From the NCBI GenBank assembly GCA_964590945.1, contig CAZPXF010000050.1, positions 1 to 16,338 on the forward strand: a DNA stretch of 16,338 nucleotides, written 5' to 3'. The translations under genes and the position numbers were made by a program. Shown here one piece after another: positions 6,026 through 13,683 of the stretch; position 1 is the first letter of the stretch, and every line of letters begins with the position of its first letter. The notes beneath the pieces are model-generated. The model saw only the letters and a program-made list of their open reading frames with translations. It ran no database searches and was not told where the DNA came from. This DNA is from CAZPXF01 sp964590945 (GTDB lineage Bacteria > Bacillota > Clostridia > Lachnospirales > Lachnospiraceae).

Positions 6026-7933
6026 CTACTCATCGCTGTTTTCCCACGCATCCAGCCACTCCAGGCACCGCTCCGTCCACGCATCCCAGGCAGCATCCAG
6101 CTCCCGCTCCGTCCGGGCAGCAGCAGAAAGCTTCCCGCTCTCCGTCCGGGGCTCCGGATCGATCTCACGTACATACAGCTCCCATTCTGTCCGCTCAAGC
6201 TCTTCCTTCTGCTTGATCCAGGCTTCCCAAAGCTGACCGACCCGCTCCTTTGCCTCTTCCATCGGCTCATACGCAAGCCGCAGACGCCAGTCCCTATATG
6301 CATCCTCCGTGCTGATCTCACAGACCCGTCTCCGCTCTCCTTTTGGCACGGCGCGAATCCCGGAGATCAATGCCTGATCCTCCGCCTGAACAAGCGCCGC
6401 CAGCTTTTCACCCTGAGGCTTCCGGCTTTTTTCCAGATAATGCTCATACCCAAATGGATAATACATCGCCGTCTTTCCCTCAAAAACAAGAATTGCATCC
6501 GCCACCTGACGGATAAAATACCGGTCATGGGACACAAAAAGGATCGTCCCCTTATACGCTTGAAATGCGGATTCCAAAGTTTCCTTCGCCTGAATATCCA
6601 TATGGTTGGTCGGCTCGTCCAGGATCAGGAGATTGGGGCGTGCCTGAAGCAGTTCTGCCAGCAAAAGCCGCGACTTCTCGCCGCCCGACAGCACGCTTAC
6701 CTTTATCTGAACCGACTTCCCCCTGAAAAGATATGCACCTAAAATCTGCCGTGCCTCCTTCTCCGTCAGCGAAGGAAACTGATCGTGAAAATGTTCCAAC
6801 ACCGTCTTGTCCGACTGAATCTCAGCGGACTGCTGGTCAAAATATCCCGTCACAGTCCGGTTTCCAAGCGTACACTTCCCATCTATCGGCGGCTGGATTC
6901 CGGCCACGGTCTTAAGAAAGGTACTTTTCCCGACGCCATTTGCCCCGATGATTCCAATCTTCTGCCCTCTTCGAACCCTTAGCGACAACTCAAGGAGCGT
7001 TTTGTCATATCCAGGTTTTAAGTGTTCTGCGGTCACCACCCACTTGCTCCCGGGAATCTCCGGCTCAATATCCCCGGTAAAAATATGCACATCGTCCGCA
7101 TCCGGCTTCTCGATGCGCTCCATTCGATCCATGATCTTCTTCCTCGATCGCGCAAACGCCGCCTTTTTCGGTTTATTCCGGAATCTTTCGATCAACCCGT
7201 CCAACCTGGCAAGCTCCTGCTTCTGTCTCTCATACGCCTTCATCCCCGCAGCGATCTCCTTGCGCTTCTGCGCGCGGAATTGTGTATAATTACCCGGATA
7301 ACGGTAAATTCTTCCGTCCCGAAGCTCACAGACCACGTCTGCCACCTGGTCCAGAAAAAAGCGGTCATGGGAAACAAATACGACGGCTTTCCCATAGCTT
7401 TGAAGATACTCCTCCAGCCATTCTACCGTCTTCATATCCAAATGGTTCGTCGGCTCGTCCAACAGTAAAATATCCGGCTTCACAAGAAGCCAACGGATCA
7501 ATGATATCTTCGTCCTCTCTCCGCCGGAGAAGGTGGAAAGAAGACGCTTCTTTTCCTTCTTATCGAAGCCAAATCCGGTAAACAATCGATCATATTCCGT
7601 CTCATAAGCGAACCGCTCCCATGAATAGATATCTTCATCCGGGCACGCCGACAAAAGCAGCTCTTCCACAGTTTTATCCTGTTCCTCCATGCCGTCCTGC
7701 CGCAGCATCCCAACCGTGATCCGGCGTGAGGATACGATCCCCGCTCCCTGTTGTCTCTTGTCATCGCGGTCAAGCTCCAGTTCCCCTGCGATCAGCCGGA
7801 GAAGCGTCGTCTTCCCCGCGCCATTTCTCCCGACGACCGCTATTTTTTCTTTTCCCTTTATCTCAAAATGAAAATGTGTCAGAATCTGCTGTCCGCCAAC
7901 AGACACTGACCCATCCGAAATCTGATACAGCAT
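6026..7933 (-). CDS. ABC-F family ATPase (ribosome-associated type) with long C-terminal extension
   Basis: This 635-residue soluble protein holds two ABC domains and no membrane segments, as in the ABC-F family that acts on ribosomes. Domain 1 has Walker A GRNGAGKT (35-42), signature FSGGE (135-139) and Walker B LLLDEPTNHLD (156-166). Domain 2 has Walker A GANGVGKS (330-337), signature LSGGE (415-419) and LILDEPTNHMD (436-446). The charged inter-domain linker (about 220-290) would reach into the ribosomal tRNA sites. Residues 500-635 form an extension rich in Trp, Glu and Arg with probable coiled-coil character. It could act as a translation factor (Uup/YdiF/YfmR-like) or protect against a ribosome-targeting antibiotic; sequence reading alone cannot separate these. 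AGAGGAG lies 8 bases before the ATG, and the esterase gene ends 29 bases upstream, suggesting co-transcription. Confidence 0.92.
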   Translation of the reverse strand: MLYQISDGSVSVGGQQILTHFHFEIKGKEKIAVVGRNGAGKTTLLRLIAGELELDRDDKRQQGAGIVSSRRITVGMLRQDGMEEQDKTVEELLLSACPDEDIYSWERFAYETEYDRLFTGFGFDKKEKKRLLSTFSGGERTKISLIRWLLVKPDILLLDEPTNHLDMKTVEWLEEYLQSYGKAVVFVSHDRFFLDQVADVVCELRDGRIYRYPGNYTQFRAQKRKEIAAGMKAYERQKQELARLDGLIERFRNKPKKAAFARSRKKIMDRMERIEKPDADDVHIFTGDIEPEIPGSKWVVTAEHLKPGYDKTLLELSLRVRRGQKIGIIGANGVGKSTFLKTVAGIQPPIDGKCTLGNRTVTGYFDQQSAEIQSDKTVLEHFHDQFPSLTEKEARQILGAYLFRGKSVQIKVSVLSGGEKSRLLLAELLQARPNLLILDEPTNHMDIQAKETLESAFQAYKGTILFVSHDRYFIRQVADAILVFEGKTAMYYPFGYEHYLEKSRKPQGEKLAALVQAEDQALISGIRAVPKGERRRVCEISTEDAYRDWRLRLAYEPMEEAKERVGQLWEAWIKQKEELERTEWELYVREIDPEPRTESGKLSAAARTERELDAAWDAWTERCLEWLDAWENSDE

Positions 7934-7962
7934 AAAACCGCTCCTCTAAAATAAGCCGTTTC

Positions 7963-8739
7963 CTATCCTTTCCACAGGAAATCCATAAAGACCGGCACCT
8001 GTTTTTCCCAGTCTGCCTCACAGTGCCCGCCCCCAACCTGACAATACAGATATGGGACTGCGCCCTGCTCCATAAGCTTGTTGGCAACCGCCTTATTTCT
8101 CCTGTACGTATGGCTGGAAAAGTCGATCTTCCAGACATCCTTAACTCCCGGCGCCTCCTTCGTTCCCCACGAGAGGAACGCGCGCGTATCCGGGTTGATC
8201 TTATTCATTTTCAAATCCTTTAACAGCTGCGGCATACACAAGCCGATCGCACTGGAAAGACAGGCTCCTTTTGAGAACCATTCATTATAGTGAACAAGTC
8301 CATAGACCGCCATGATCCCGCCCATACTGGACCCTCCGATGCCCGTACATTCACGGAATGGGTATGTACGGAACCTCCGGTCGATCATCGGCTTGATATC
8401 ATGAATGATCCATTGAAAAGTTGCGTCCCCAAGAGGTTCATATTTCCGCAGCTCCCCACGGTTCACATGGTAAGGAAAATATTCCGCCAGCCTTTCATTT
8501 CCCTCATGTCCGCATTCCATGCCGACGACGATCATCTTCTTATCCCACTGGTCAAGAAAGCTTTTAAGTCCCCAGCTCTTACCATAGGTCGCATCCTCGT
8601 CAAAAAACAAATTGTGTCCGTCAAAAAAATACATCACCGGATAGCGATCCTGTGAATACTCATAATCATCCGGTACGTAAATGTGCAGTGTCCGGTTCCT
8701 CTGCTTTGGAGGATACCACATGTCATATTTTATAACCAT
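7963..8739 (-). CDS. Alpha/beta-hydrolase, esterase family (esterase D / Fes-like)
   Basis: This is a 258-residue cytoplasmic protein without a signal peptide. The nucleophile elbow is GSSMG (136-140) with Ser138 as probable catalytic serine, and GGGH (236-239) supplies the probable catalytic His239. An early strand YPVMYFFDGHN (33-43) and a loop MECGHEGNER (74-83) are typical of the esterase D/enterochelin-esterase-like family. The acid member of the triad is probably in the LSWGTKEAPG segment (189-198), but this is uncertain. Family members cut ester bonds in varied small molecules, so the substrate is unknown. Its start ATG follows AAGGG by 8 bases. The gene lies just upstream of the ABC-F gene on the same strand, probably in one transcript. 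Confidence 0.83.
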   Translation of the reverse strand: MVIKYDMWYPPKQRNRTLHIYVPDDYEYSQDRYPVMYFFDGHNLFFDEDATYGKSWGLKSFLDQWDKKMIVVGMECGHEGNERLAEYFPYHVNRGELRKYEPLGDATFQWIIHDIKPMIDRRFRTYPFRECTGIGGSSMGGIMAVYGLVHYNEWFSKGACLSSAIGLCMPQLLKDLKMNKINPDTRAFLSWGTKEAPGVKDVWKIDFSSHTYRRNKAVANKLMEQGAVPYLYCQVGGGHCEADWEKQVPVFMDFLWKG

Positions 8740-8857
8740 TCTTTTTACCCTTGTTCCTCAGTTTTATATCGGCATATCATCCGATCGATCATGGCGTCCT
8801 TCCATTACCGGAAGCCCGTCCGCGAACAGGAGCGTGCGCCCTTTTCCGCATAAATAA

Positions 8858-8891
8858 GGAAAGACCTTGGAGTGCGCTTCAAAATCTTTCC
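8858..8891 (-). terminator. Intrinsic terminator of the TauE/SafE-type permease gene
   Basis: On the minus strand GGAAAGA (8885-8891) pairs with TCTTTCC (8858-8864). Two T-G wobbles and TTG/CAA then AG/CT pairs extend the stem to a CGCA loop, with one mismatch. The tail TTATTTAT follows. It begins 54 bases after the permease stop. Confidence 0.6.
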
Positions 8892-8945
8892 TTCAATTAA
8901 ATCCTCTTAATTTCCGATGTATCTTATTACATTCCGCCGACTGTT

Positions 8946-9830
8946 CTATCTGGCAGCAGCAACTCTTCTCTCCTTGTGCTCTGTCTGGAACATCTGAACC
9001 GCGCTGAATGTCATAACGATCATCATCAGAATCTGTAAAACACCGGAATCCATACTTGAGACCAGATTCATCGCAAGTACGATACCCGCTGCCCCGGCTA
9101 CCGTCTCGATCAGCGTGATCTGCGGATTGATGCTTCCCGCCTGAATAAATTTCAGACATCCGGCAAGGCAGGTAAACGCGTTCGCACACATAACGATCGG
9201 GAGAACCGCGATCGGGCTCATTCCCATTGCCAGAAGGATCGCCATATTCGGCGTCGTGCTTCCGAATCCGATCATATTCAGCATCCCCATAAAGGCTACG
9301 ATAATAATTGCAACCGCCAGTTTGCCGGAGTTAAGACCTGTCGCAGTACCTCCTGCAATTTCAAAAATATAATTCTTCGCAAATAAGATAACCGCTGTCA
9401 GAACCAGCGCTGTTCCCATCACGACCCGTACAATATGAGCGTTCAGCTTCGATACAACAGACGCCCCAACAAAAGAGCCGACTGCCTGCGCCGCCACAAG
9501 CGCAACCAGTGTGACAGATGAAACCTGCACCTCGGTCAGATAAGAATAGGACATAAAACACATCGGTACTGTCGCTCCGACCACGATCGTACCCGGAAGC
9601 TTCCTGATCTCTACATTATTATTTATTGGAAAAATCAAAGAATTAACTGCCGTATCCGACACACCGAAGGTTGCGAAAAACCAAACAAAAATCTCTGCAA
9701 TACCGTAAAGAATAATCTGGCCTGGACCCTTGATCCCGTGCTCCTTCTCTCTGAAATATTCCCTGCACAGTACGACCAGATAAACGATTCCCATTGCAAT
9801 AACAAAATAAGCCAATACAGATACGATCAT
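8946..9830 (-). CDS. TauE/SafE (DUF81) family membrane permease
   Basis: This 294-residue protein has about eight hydrophobic segments, consistent with the sulfite exporter TauE/SafE family. The two homologous halves can be seen from the Gly-rich repeats GVSDTAVNSLIFP (56-68) and GFGSTTPNMAILLAMG (188-203), each followed by a helix pair. A charged loop (23-36) sits between the first two segments. Family members move sulfite, sulfonates or other organic anions across the cytoplasmic membrane. Nothing nearby (no sulfur-metabolism gene) points to a particular substrate. The ATG at 9830 has GGGAG upstream. The gene has its own promoter (9891-9919) and terminator, so it is probably monocistronic. 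Confidence 0.78.
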   Translation of the reverse strand: MIVSVLAYFVIAMGIVYLVVLCREYFREKEHGIKGPGQIILYGIAEIFVWFFATFGVSDTAVNSLIFPINNNVEIRKLPGTIVVGATVPMCFMSYSYLTEVQVSSVTLVALVAAQAVGSFVGASVVSKLNAHIVRVVMGTALVLTAVILFAKNYIFEIAGGTATGLNSGKLAVAIIIVAFMGMLNMIGFGSTTPNMAILLAMGMSPIAVLPIVMCANAFTCLAGCLKFIQAGSINPQITLIETVAGAAGIVLAMNLVSSMDSGVLQILMMIVMTFSAVQMFQTEHKERRVAAAR

Positions 9831-9890
9831 GTCCTTGCTCCCGCCGTTCCTTTCTTATATTTATTTGCCTTTCCTGTAAAATCCAATAAG

Positions 9891-9919
9891 ATTATAAATT
9901 GAATTATACTTTTTGTAAA
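9891..9919 (-). promoter_or_regulatory. Sigma-A promoter of the TauE/SafE-type permease gene
   Basis: On the minus strand TTTACA (9914-9919) and TATAAT (9891-9896) are separated by exactly 17 bases. A second TATAAT lies a little upstream, at about 9903-9908, but has no good -35 partner. The transcript start would be near 9885, about 55 bases before the ATG. Confidence 0.72.
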
Positions 9920-9968
9920 GACATTGTTTGAACTTTTCACCTGAGTTTTGGATTGCGAAGTTTGGATT

Positions 9969-10796
9969 TCAGCCGATGATGAGTCTCTCCCCCGGATAGA
10001 TCAGATTCGGATTGTAAATATGATTCCAATCCATCAGCCGTTCCACCGTCGTACCATAGCGGTGAGCGATCCCGATAAGAGTATCCCCGCTTTTCACATG
10101 GTATACCGCCGGACGTTCTTTTTCATTTTCTTCATCGCTCAGATAAATACCGTCCTTGAACCGGTCCAGATCCACCAGTCCCCGGATTCCTTCGACATCT
10201 CCCTTATCGCTGTACTGAAAGCCGTCCCATGTACGCCATTTTCCTGTTTCCGGCTCCGCATCACTTCCATATTCCGCGATCCACAACGGATATTTTGCAA
10301 GGTCTTCTTCCCATAATGTCCGCACATCATAAGCATTCGAGTAGAATGCCGGGCGGTATCCGGTCAAACGCTCCAGCTCCTCCATGTACGCTCTCGCAAT
10401 GGCATTTGCCTCCCCGCGGGTCAGTCCTGATACCTGTTCAAAATCCATCGCCGGACGGCACTGCACCTCCTTGTCATTGATCAGTACGGCAAAAAAGTGT
10501 GCCTGCCTCCTTCCCTCGCTCACAGTGCGAGCCGTCACATAATGGTAAAGTCCAACATCCAGACGGTTTCTCCTTGCCTCCCGGTAATTTCTTTCAAAAT
10601 ACGGATCTATGAAATTCTCACCCTCTCCGGCTCTTATATAGACGACACGAACTCCAAAGTCCTGAACCTCACTGAAATCAATCTCTCCCTGCCATTGGCT
10701 GACATCGATCCCACGGCGCTCTGCTGCAGCTGAAACCGGATGTACTGTCCCGAAGCAAAAGAGAAAAACAACGATCATACTTAAAATCTTCTTCAT
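9969..10796 (-). CDS. Secreted GH25 lysozyme-like muramidase with C-terminal LysM domain
   Basis: This 275-residue protein starts with a signal peptide (KK at 2-3, hydrophobic core 4-20, probable cleavage after the VSAAA stretch at 21-25). The GH25 domain runs from about 28 to 218. Catalytic-site landmarks are GIDVSQWQG (29-37) with D31, the MDFE motif (117-120) with D118 and E120, and the late VDLDRF motif (208-213). These enzymes cut the beta-1,4 bond between N-acetylmuramic acid and N-acetylglucosamine in peptidoglycan. A single LysM domain (about 231-275, YHVKSGDTL at its start) provides wall binding. There is no LPXTG or other anchor. GGAGGTG lies close before the ATG. Roles in wall turnover or killing of competitors are both possible. 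Confidence 0.92.
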   Translation of the reverse strand: MKKILSMIVVFLFCFGTVHPVSAAAERRGIDVSQWQGEIDFSEVQDFGVRVVYIRAGEGENFIDPYFERNYREARRNRLDVGLYHYVTARTVSEGRRQAHFFAVLINDKEVQCRPAMDFEQVSGLTRGEANAIARAYMEELERLTGYRPAFYSNAYDVRTLWEEDLAKYPLWIAEYGSDAEPETGKWRTWDGFQYSDKGDVEGIRGLVDLDRFKDGIYLSDEENEKERPAVYHVKSGDTLIGIAHRYGTTVERLMDWNHIYNPNLIYPGERLIIG

Positions 10797-10816
10797 TTTT
10801 CACCTCCTGCTTTCAG

Positions 10817-10844
10817 ATTATGCATTCTCAGGAATTATTGATAA
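10817..10844 (-). promoter_or_regulatory. Possible promoter of the GH25 gene
   Basis: On the minus strand TTATCA (10839-10844) and CATAAT (10817-10822) are 16 bases apart in the 82-base gap between the exonuclease stop and the GH25 start. The match is only fair, and no clear terminator for the exonuclease gene was seen, so read-through transcription is also possible. Confidence 0.35.
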
Positions 10845-10878
10845 AAATACTTTGAGATGGATTGATGCAAAGCTTTCC

Positions 10879-11553
10879 CTATATATTCTCCGTGTATCTG
10901 CACCTCGGATATCCGCTGCATCCCCAAAATTCACCAAATCTTCCTTTTCTTCTCAGCATGATCTCCCCGCATTTCGGACAAAGTTTCAGCTCCCTGTTCC
11001 TGTTGCTTTTCAGCTCCTGCCCCAGGCGCTCATACACCTGCTGGTTCATACGACAATCGTCATGCGCCCGGTGCGCCCCGTATGTAGAAATCCCATAGTA
11101 TCCGGCCAGATCGACCAGCCTGTGTCGGTGAAGCTCCGGCAGACAATATCTTGCCAGCCATAATGTATCGACGTAATCATTATCTGGTATGCGGTTATAA
11201 TACTTCTCCGCATCACGGTAAATAAATTTCATATCAAAATTATGGATATTATGCCCTACCAGCACATCCTCCCCTGCAAATTGAATAAACTCCATAAGCA
11301 CGTCCGCAAATTCCGGAGCCGCCGCTACCATATCGTCTGTGATTCCATTGACGCAGCTTGCTGCATGCGGGATCGGACGTCCGGGATTTACAAGCGAGCA
11401 AAATTCGTCTACAACCTTTCCGGCCTTTACCTTCACTGCGGAAATCTCTATCACATCATCACTGAGCGGCGATATTCCCGTTGTCTCCAGATCGAATACA
11501 ACGTAATCCGGTATGTAAGTCTGTATTTTTCTTCCTCTTTTTTTACATAGCAT
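10879..11553 (-). CDS. DnaQ-like 3'-5' exonuclease fused to topoisomerase-type zinc ribbon
   Basis: This 224-residue protein begins with a DEDDh exonuclease domain (about 15-180). Exo I is FDLETTG with D21 and E23, Exo II is HNIHNFDMKF with D107, and Exo III has H161 and D166. These residues bind two metal ions for hydrolysis of DNA or RNA from the 3' end. The C-terminus (191-221) is a C4 zinc ribbon like those at the end of bacterial topoisomerase I, with C192, C195, C212 and C218. It is probably a nucleic-acid-binding module. The domain fits an epsilon-like exonuclease outside the replicative polymerase, possibly for repair. The ATG at 11553 lies 11 bases after GGAGG, a rather long spacing. 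It is expressed separately or with the GH25 gene downstream. Confidence 0.88.
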   Translation of the reverse strand: MLCKKRGRKIQTYIPDYVVFDLETTGISPLSDDVIEISAVKVKAGKVVDEFCSLVNPGRPIPHAASCVNGITDDMVAAAPEFADVLMEFIQFAGEDVLVGHNIHNFDMKFIYRDAEKYYNRIPDNDYVDTLWLARYCLPELHRHRLVDLAGYYGISTYGAHRAHDDCRMNQQVYERLGQELKSNRNRELKLCPKCGEIMLRRKGRFGEFWGCSGYPRCRYTENI

Positions 11554-11582
11554 GGTATGTTTTCCTCCACTTCATTAACCAT

Positions 11583-11611
11583 AGTTTAACTTATGTAATT
11601 GTGTATAGCAA
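11583..11611 (-). promoter_or_regulatory. Weak candidate promoter of the exonuclease gene
   Basis: On the minus strand TTGCTA (11606-11611) and TAAACT (11583-11588) are separated by 17 bases, each matching consensus at four of six positions. They lie 30-60 bases before the exonuclease ATG. The rest of the 141-base gap shows no clear terminator for the acetyltransferase gene. Confidence 0.33.
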
Positions 11612-11694
11612 GGATAGAAAATGAGACTTTTTACCTTATAGCGCCTCTTTCTTACAATTATCTCCCCGCTAACTCTCCGCCGGTTGGATATCTT

Positions 11695-12216
11695 TTATTT
11701 ATCCAGTAATTTCTCCATGTAAACCATATCATACCAGCGGTCAAATTTATATCCGCATTTCGTAAAATGGCCGCATACTGCAAACCCCATTTTCTCATGA
11801 AAATACACGCTGTCCTTTGTGAGAAATTCATCCTCCCGATCCGGATATGCTATACACGCATACATATTTCTGACGCCCAGACTTCTAAGCCTTCCCTCCA
11901 ATGCATTGTACAAAGCCCGGCCGGCGCCCTTGCGCTTTCGCCCACTTCTGATATAGACAGACGTCTCCACGCTTCTCTCATAGGCTTTCCTTGGATGAAA
12001 TGGGCTCGCATAGCAGTAGCCGACGATCTCCTCATCACACTCGGCGACAAGATAAGGGAATTTCTCCTTTATTCTTCTCATCCTGTTTTCAATTTCCTCC
12101 TCATCCGGCACATCATATTCAAATGAAATGGCTGTATTCCTTACATACGGTGCGTATATTGCTAAAATTTCTTTCGTATCCTGTACATCAGCATCTCTAA
12201 TAATAATATTCTCCAC
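11695..12216 (-). CDS. GNAT family N-acetyltransferase (phosphinothricin-acetyltransferase-like)
   Basis: This 173-residue protein follows the PAT-like GNAT pattern. An N-terminal IRDAD strand is followed by the IYAPYVRNTAISFEYDVP region (20-37), the ETSVYI strand (84-89), the acetyl-CoA pyrophosphate loop RKRKGAGRAL (93-102), and the YFHEKMGF motif (138-145). Such enzymes acetylate amino groups on small molecules, often amino acids or amino-acid-like toxins. The actual substrate is unknown, and family resemblance to phosphinothricin acetyltransferase does not prove herbicide or antibiotic activity. The best start is a GTG at 12214-12216, giving MENIIIRDAD, with AAAGGA about 11 bases upstream and a good promoter further up. 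Confidence 0.85.
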   Translation of the reverse strand: MENIIIRDADVQDTKEILAIYAPYVRNTAISFEYDVPDEEEIENRMRRIKEKFPYLVAECDEEIVGYCYASPFHPRKAYERSVETSVYIRSGRKRKGAGRALYNALEGRLRSLGVRNMYACIAYPDREDEFLTKDSVYFHEKMGFAVCGHFTKCGYKFDRWYDMVYMEKLLDK

Positions 12217-12268
12217 CCTGACCTATATCCTTTCTAACGATCCTAATGACCACATACTAATTGAAATC

Positions 12269-12297
12269 ATTATAGTAAGCTCAGGATGCAACATCAA
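12269..12297 (-). promoter_or_regulatory. Sigma-A promoter of the GNAT acetyltransferase gene
   Basis: On the minus strand TTGATG (12292-12297) and a perfect TATAAT (12269-12274) are separated by exactly 17 bases. Transcription would start near 12262, leaving a leader of about 45 bases before the GTG. The -35 element lies just upstream (plus-strand sense) of the adhesin-like relic. Confidence 0.72.
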
Positions 12298-12468
12298 GAC
12301 GAAATGGCGAAAAAAGATGAACTGGCATTTACGATGTCACTGCCCGGTATCTTAAGCTGCGTACCGGTTTATGCGTCGGAGGATCCGGCGTACCCGGTCA
12401 GCATCGCAGATACCGAAAGCGGAACGCTCCGATGCAGATTCAGCAAAGGCAGGAGAGACCGAAAATAA
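12286..12468 (+). pseudogene. Frameshifted relic of the 5' end of an adhesin paralogous to the one at 13731
   Basis: The frame from 12286 to 12468 encodes TMSLPGILSCVPVYA, matching TMSLSGILSCVPAYA in the signal peptide of the large adhesin at 13731 at 13 of 15 positions. It goes on to PVSIADTESGTLRC against the adhesin's SITIENSENGTLEC. After the Cys, SAKAGET of the adhesin reappears only in the +1 frame, consistent with a net five-base deletion and frameshift. Similarity stops near 12460 and a stop follows. There is no ribosome binding site or clear signal-peptide start; the 5' side is taken up by the promoter of the acetyltransferase gene. Most aligned codons differ at the third base, so the copy had diverged as a working gene before it decayed. 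The 386-base gap 12217-12602 holds nothing else I can support. Confidence 0.72.
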
Positions 12469-12602
12469 ACATCAAAATTGACTTCTCCTTTTTGTTGTGA
12501 GAAAATATCAATAAAGTATTTGCTGATTTTCGTCCCTGAAAAAACAGAGATGTAAGAAATATGATATTATGTAGATATTAAAAATACCAGGAGGAAATTA
12601 TT

Positions 12603-13547
12603 ATGAAGACTATAAAAAAAGTGCTTTTCCTGGCGCTGGCAATGAGCCTTCTGGCCGGTGCAGTCTCCGCACCTACAGCGGAAGCGGCGTCGTATAAGCC
12701 GAAGAAGACGTCCATCACGTCCGTGTCCAGCACAACTGCGAAGAAACTTACTGTAAAGTACAAAAAAGTGTCAAAGGCCAGCGGATATCAGATCCAGACT
12801 GCGAAGAATAAGACATTTACCAAGAGTAAAAAGACCACAACCGTGAAGAGCGGCAAGACTGTCAAGAAGACCGTCAGCGGACTGACTGCCGGAACGAAAT
12901 ACTATGTACGTGTCCGGGCATACCGCACGGTGAAGGGGAAGAAGTATTATGCCTCATGGAGCAAGGTGAAAAGCGTTACTGTAAAGAGCAGTACCGTAAA
13001 GAAAACATCCCAAAGCCCGGAAACACCGTCCATAACCCCAAAGATCAAGAAACTGCTTTCCGACGGGGAAGGAACGCTTCTTGTACGTATCGGCCCGCAC
13101 TTTATTGTAGACGGTTATCAGATTATGATCGCCTCAGATTCTGCTTTTACGAAAGATAAGATTACGGCAACCGTTGCGGAAACCGGATCAACAATAACCA
13201 AAGAGTTTACCGGACTAAAGCCGGATGGAAAATACTATGTCAGAATCCGTGCTTATAACAAATCCGGCAGTAAAAAGGTATATGGTTCCTGGAGCGGGAC
13301 ATCCTCTATTACTGTGGATGGACATGAGTGGGTAGAGGATGAGAAGGATGTATACTGGTGTCTCTATTGTGACTGTTATATTGTGGATGTTGATCTAAAC
13401 AGTAGTGCGGACATAGACATGGTTGCTGATCACATCCTCAACGTATGTGGTGGCCGTTACACTGTCGAGTCCATTGGATTGGGAACTTACACATGCCGTG
13501 TCTGCGGTGCGACCACAACAGAGAAACAGAAATCCGTATATGAATAA
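12603..13547 (+). CDS. Secreted protein with two fibronectin type III domains and a cysteine-rich C-terminal tail
   Basis: This 314-residue protein has a signal peptide (KTIKK start, hydrophobic core 7-23, cleavage near AEA-A at 26-29). FnIII domain 1 (about 36-128) is very rich in Lys and Thr and has the typical GYQIQ and KYYVRVRAY strands. FnIII domain 2 (about 144-238) repeats them as GYQIM and KYYVRIRAY, each domain ending with an SWS motif. The tail (240-314) holds six cysteines: C253, C256, C258, C282, C298 and C301. CLYC and CRVC form two CxxC knuckles that could bind zinc or form disulfides. There is no LPXTG motif or membrane anchor. AGGAGG lies before the ATG. No convincing promoter was found, only a TTGACT at 12478. 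A strong terminator follows. A role in surface binding or matrix is inferred. Confidence 0.85.
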   Translation: MKTIKKVLFLALAMSLLAGAVSAPTAEAASYKPKKTSITSVSSTTAKKLTVKYKKVSKASGYQIQTAKNKTFTKSKKTTTVKSGKTVKKTVSGLTAGTKYYVRVRAYRTVKGKKYYASWSKVKSVTVKSSTVKKTSQSPETPSITPKIKKLLSDGEGTLLVRIGPHFIVDGYQIMIASDSAFTKDKITATVAETGSTITKEFTGLKPDGKYYVRIRAYNKSGSKKVYGSWSGTSSITVDGHEWVEDEKDVYWCLYCDCYIVDVDLNSSADIDMVADHILNVCGGRYTVESIGLGTYTCRVCGATTTEKQKSVYE

Positions 13548-13583
13548 GACGAAAATACAGAATAATATTTTTTAAACACATGG

Positions 13584-13625
13584 GATTCTGGAGATCAGAA
13601 ATAGATCTTCAGGATCTTTTTTTTT
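13584..13625 (+). terminator. Strong intrinsic terminator after the FnIII protein gene
   Basis: Bases 13584-13596 pair with 13604-13616 in a 13-pair stem containing two G-T wobbles, with a seven-base AGAAATA loop, followed by nine T's (13617-13625). It lies 37 bases after the stop codon and separates the FnIII gene from the adhesin gene. Confidence 0.92.
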
Positions 13626-13683
13626 GCAAAAAAAAGAGACATATAAGCCAAATATTTTCTGTGTTGCAATTCTTTCATATTAA

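Noticed and set aside
12217..12602. Mobile element or attachment site at the change from core to surface genes
   Set aside because: No transposase, integrase, tRNA gene, terminal inverted repeat or target-site duplication could be found there.
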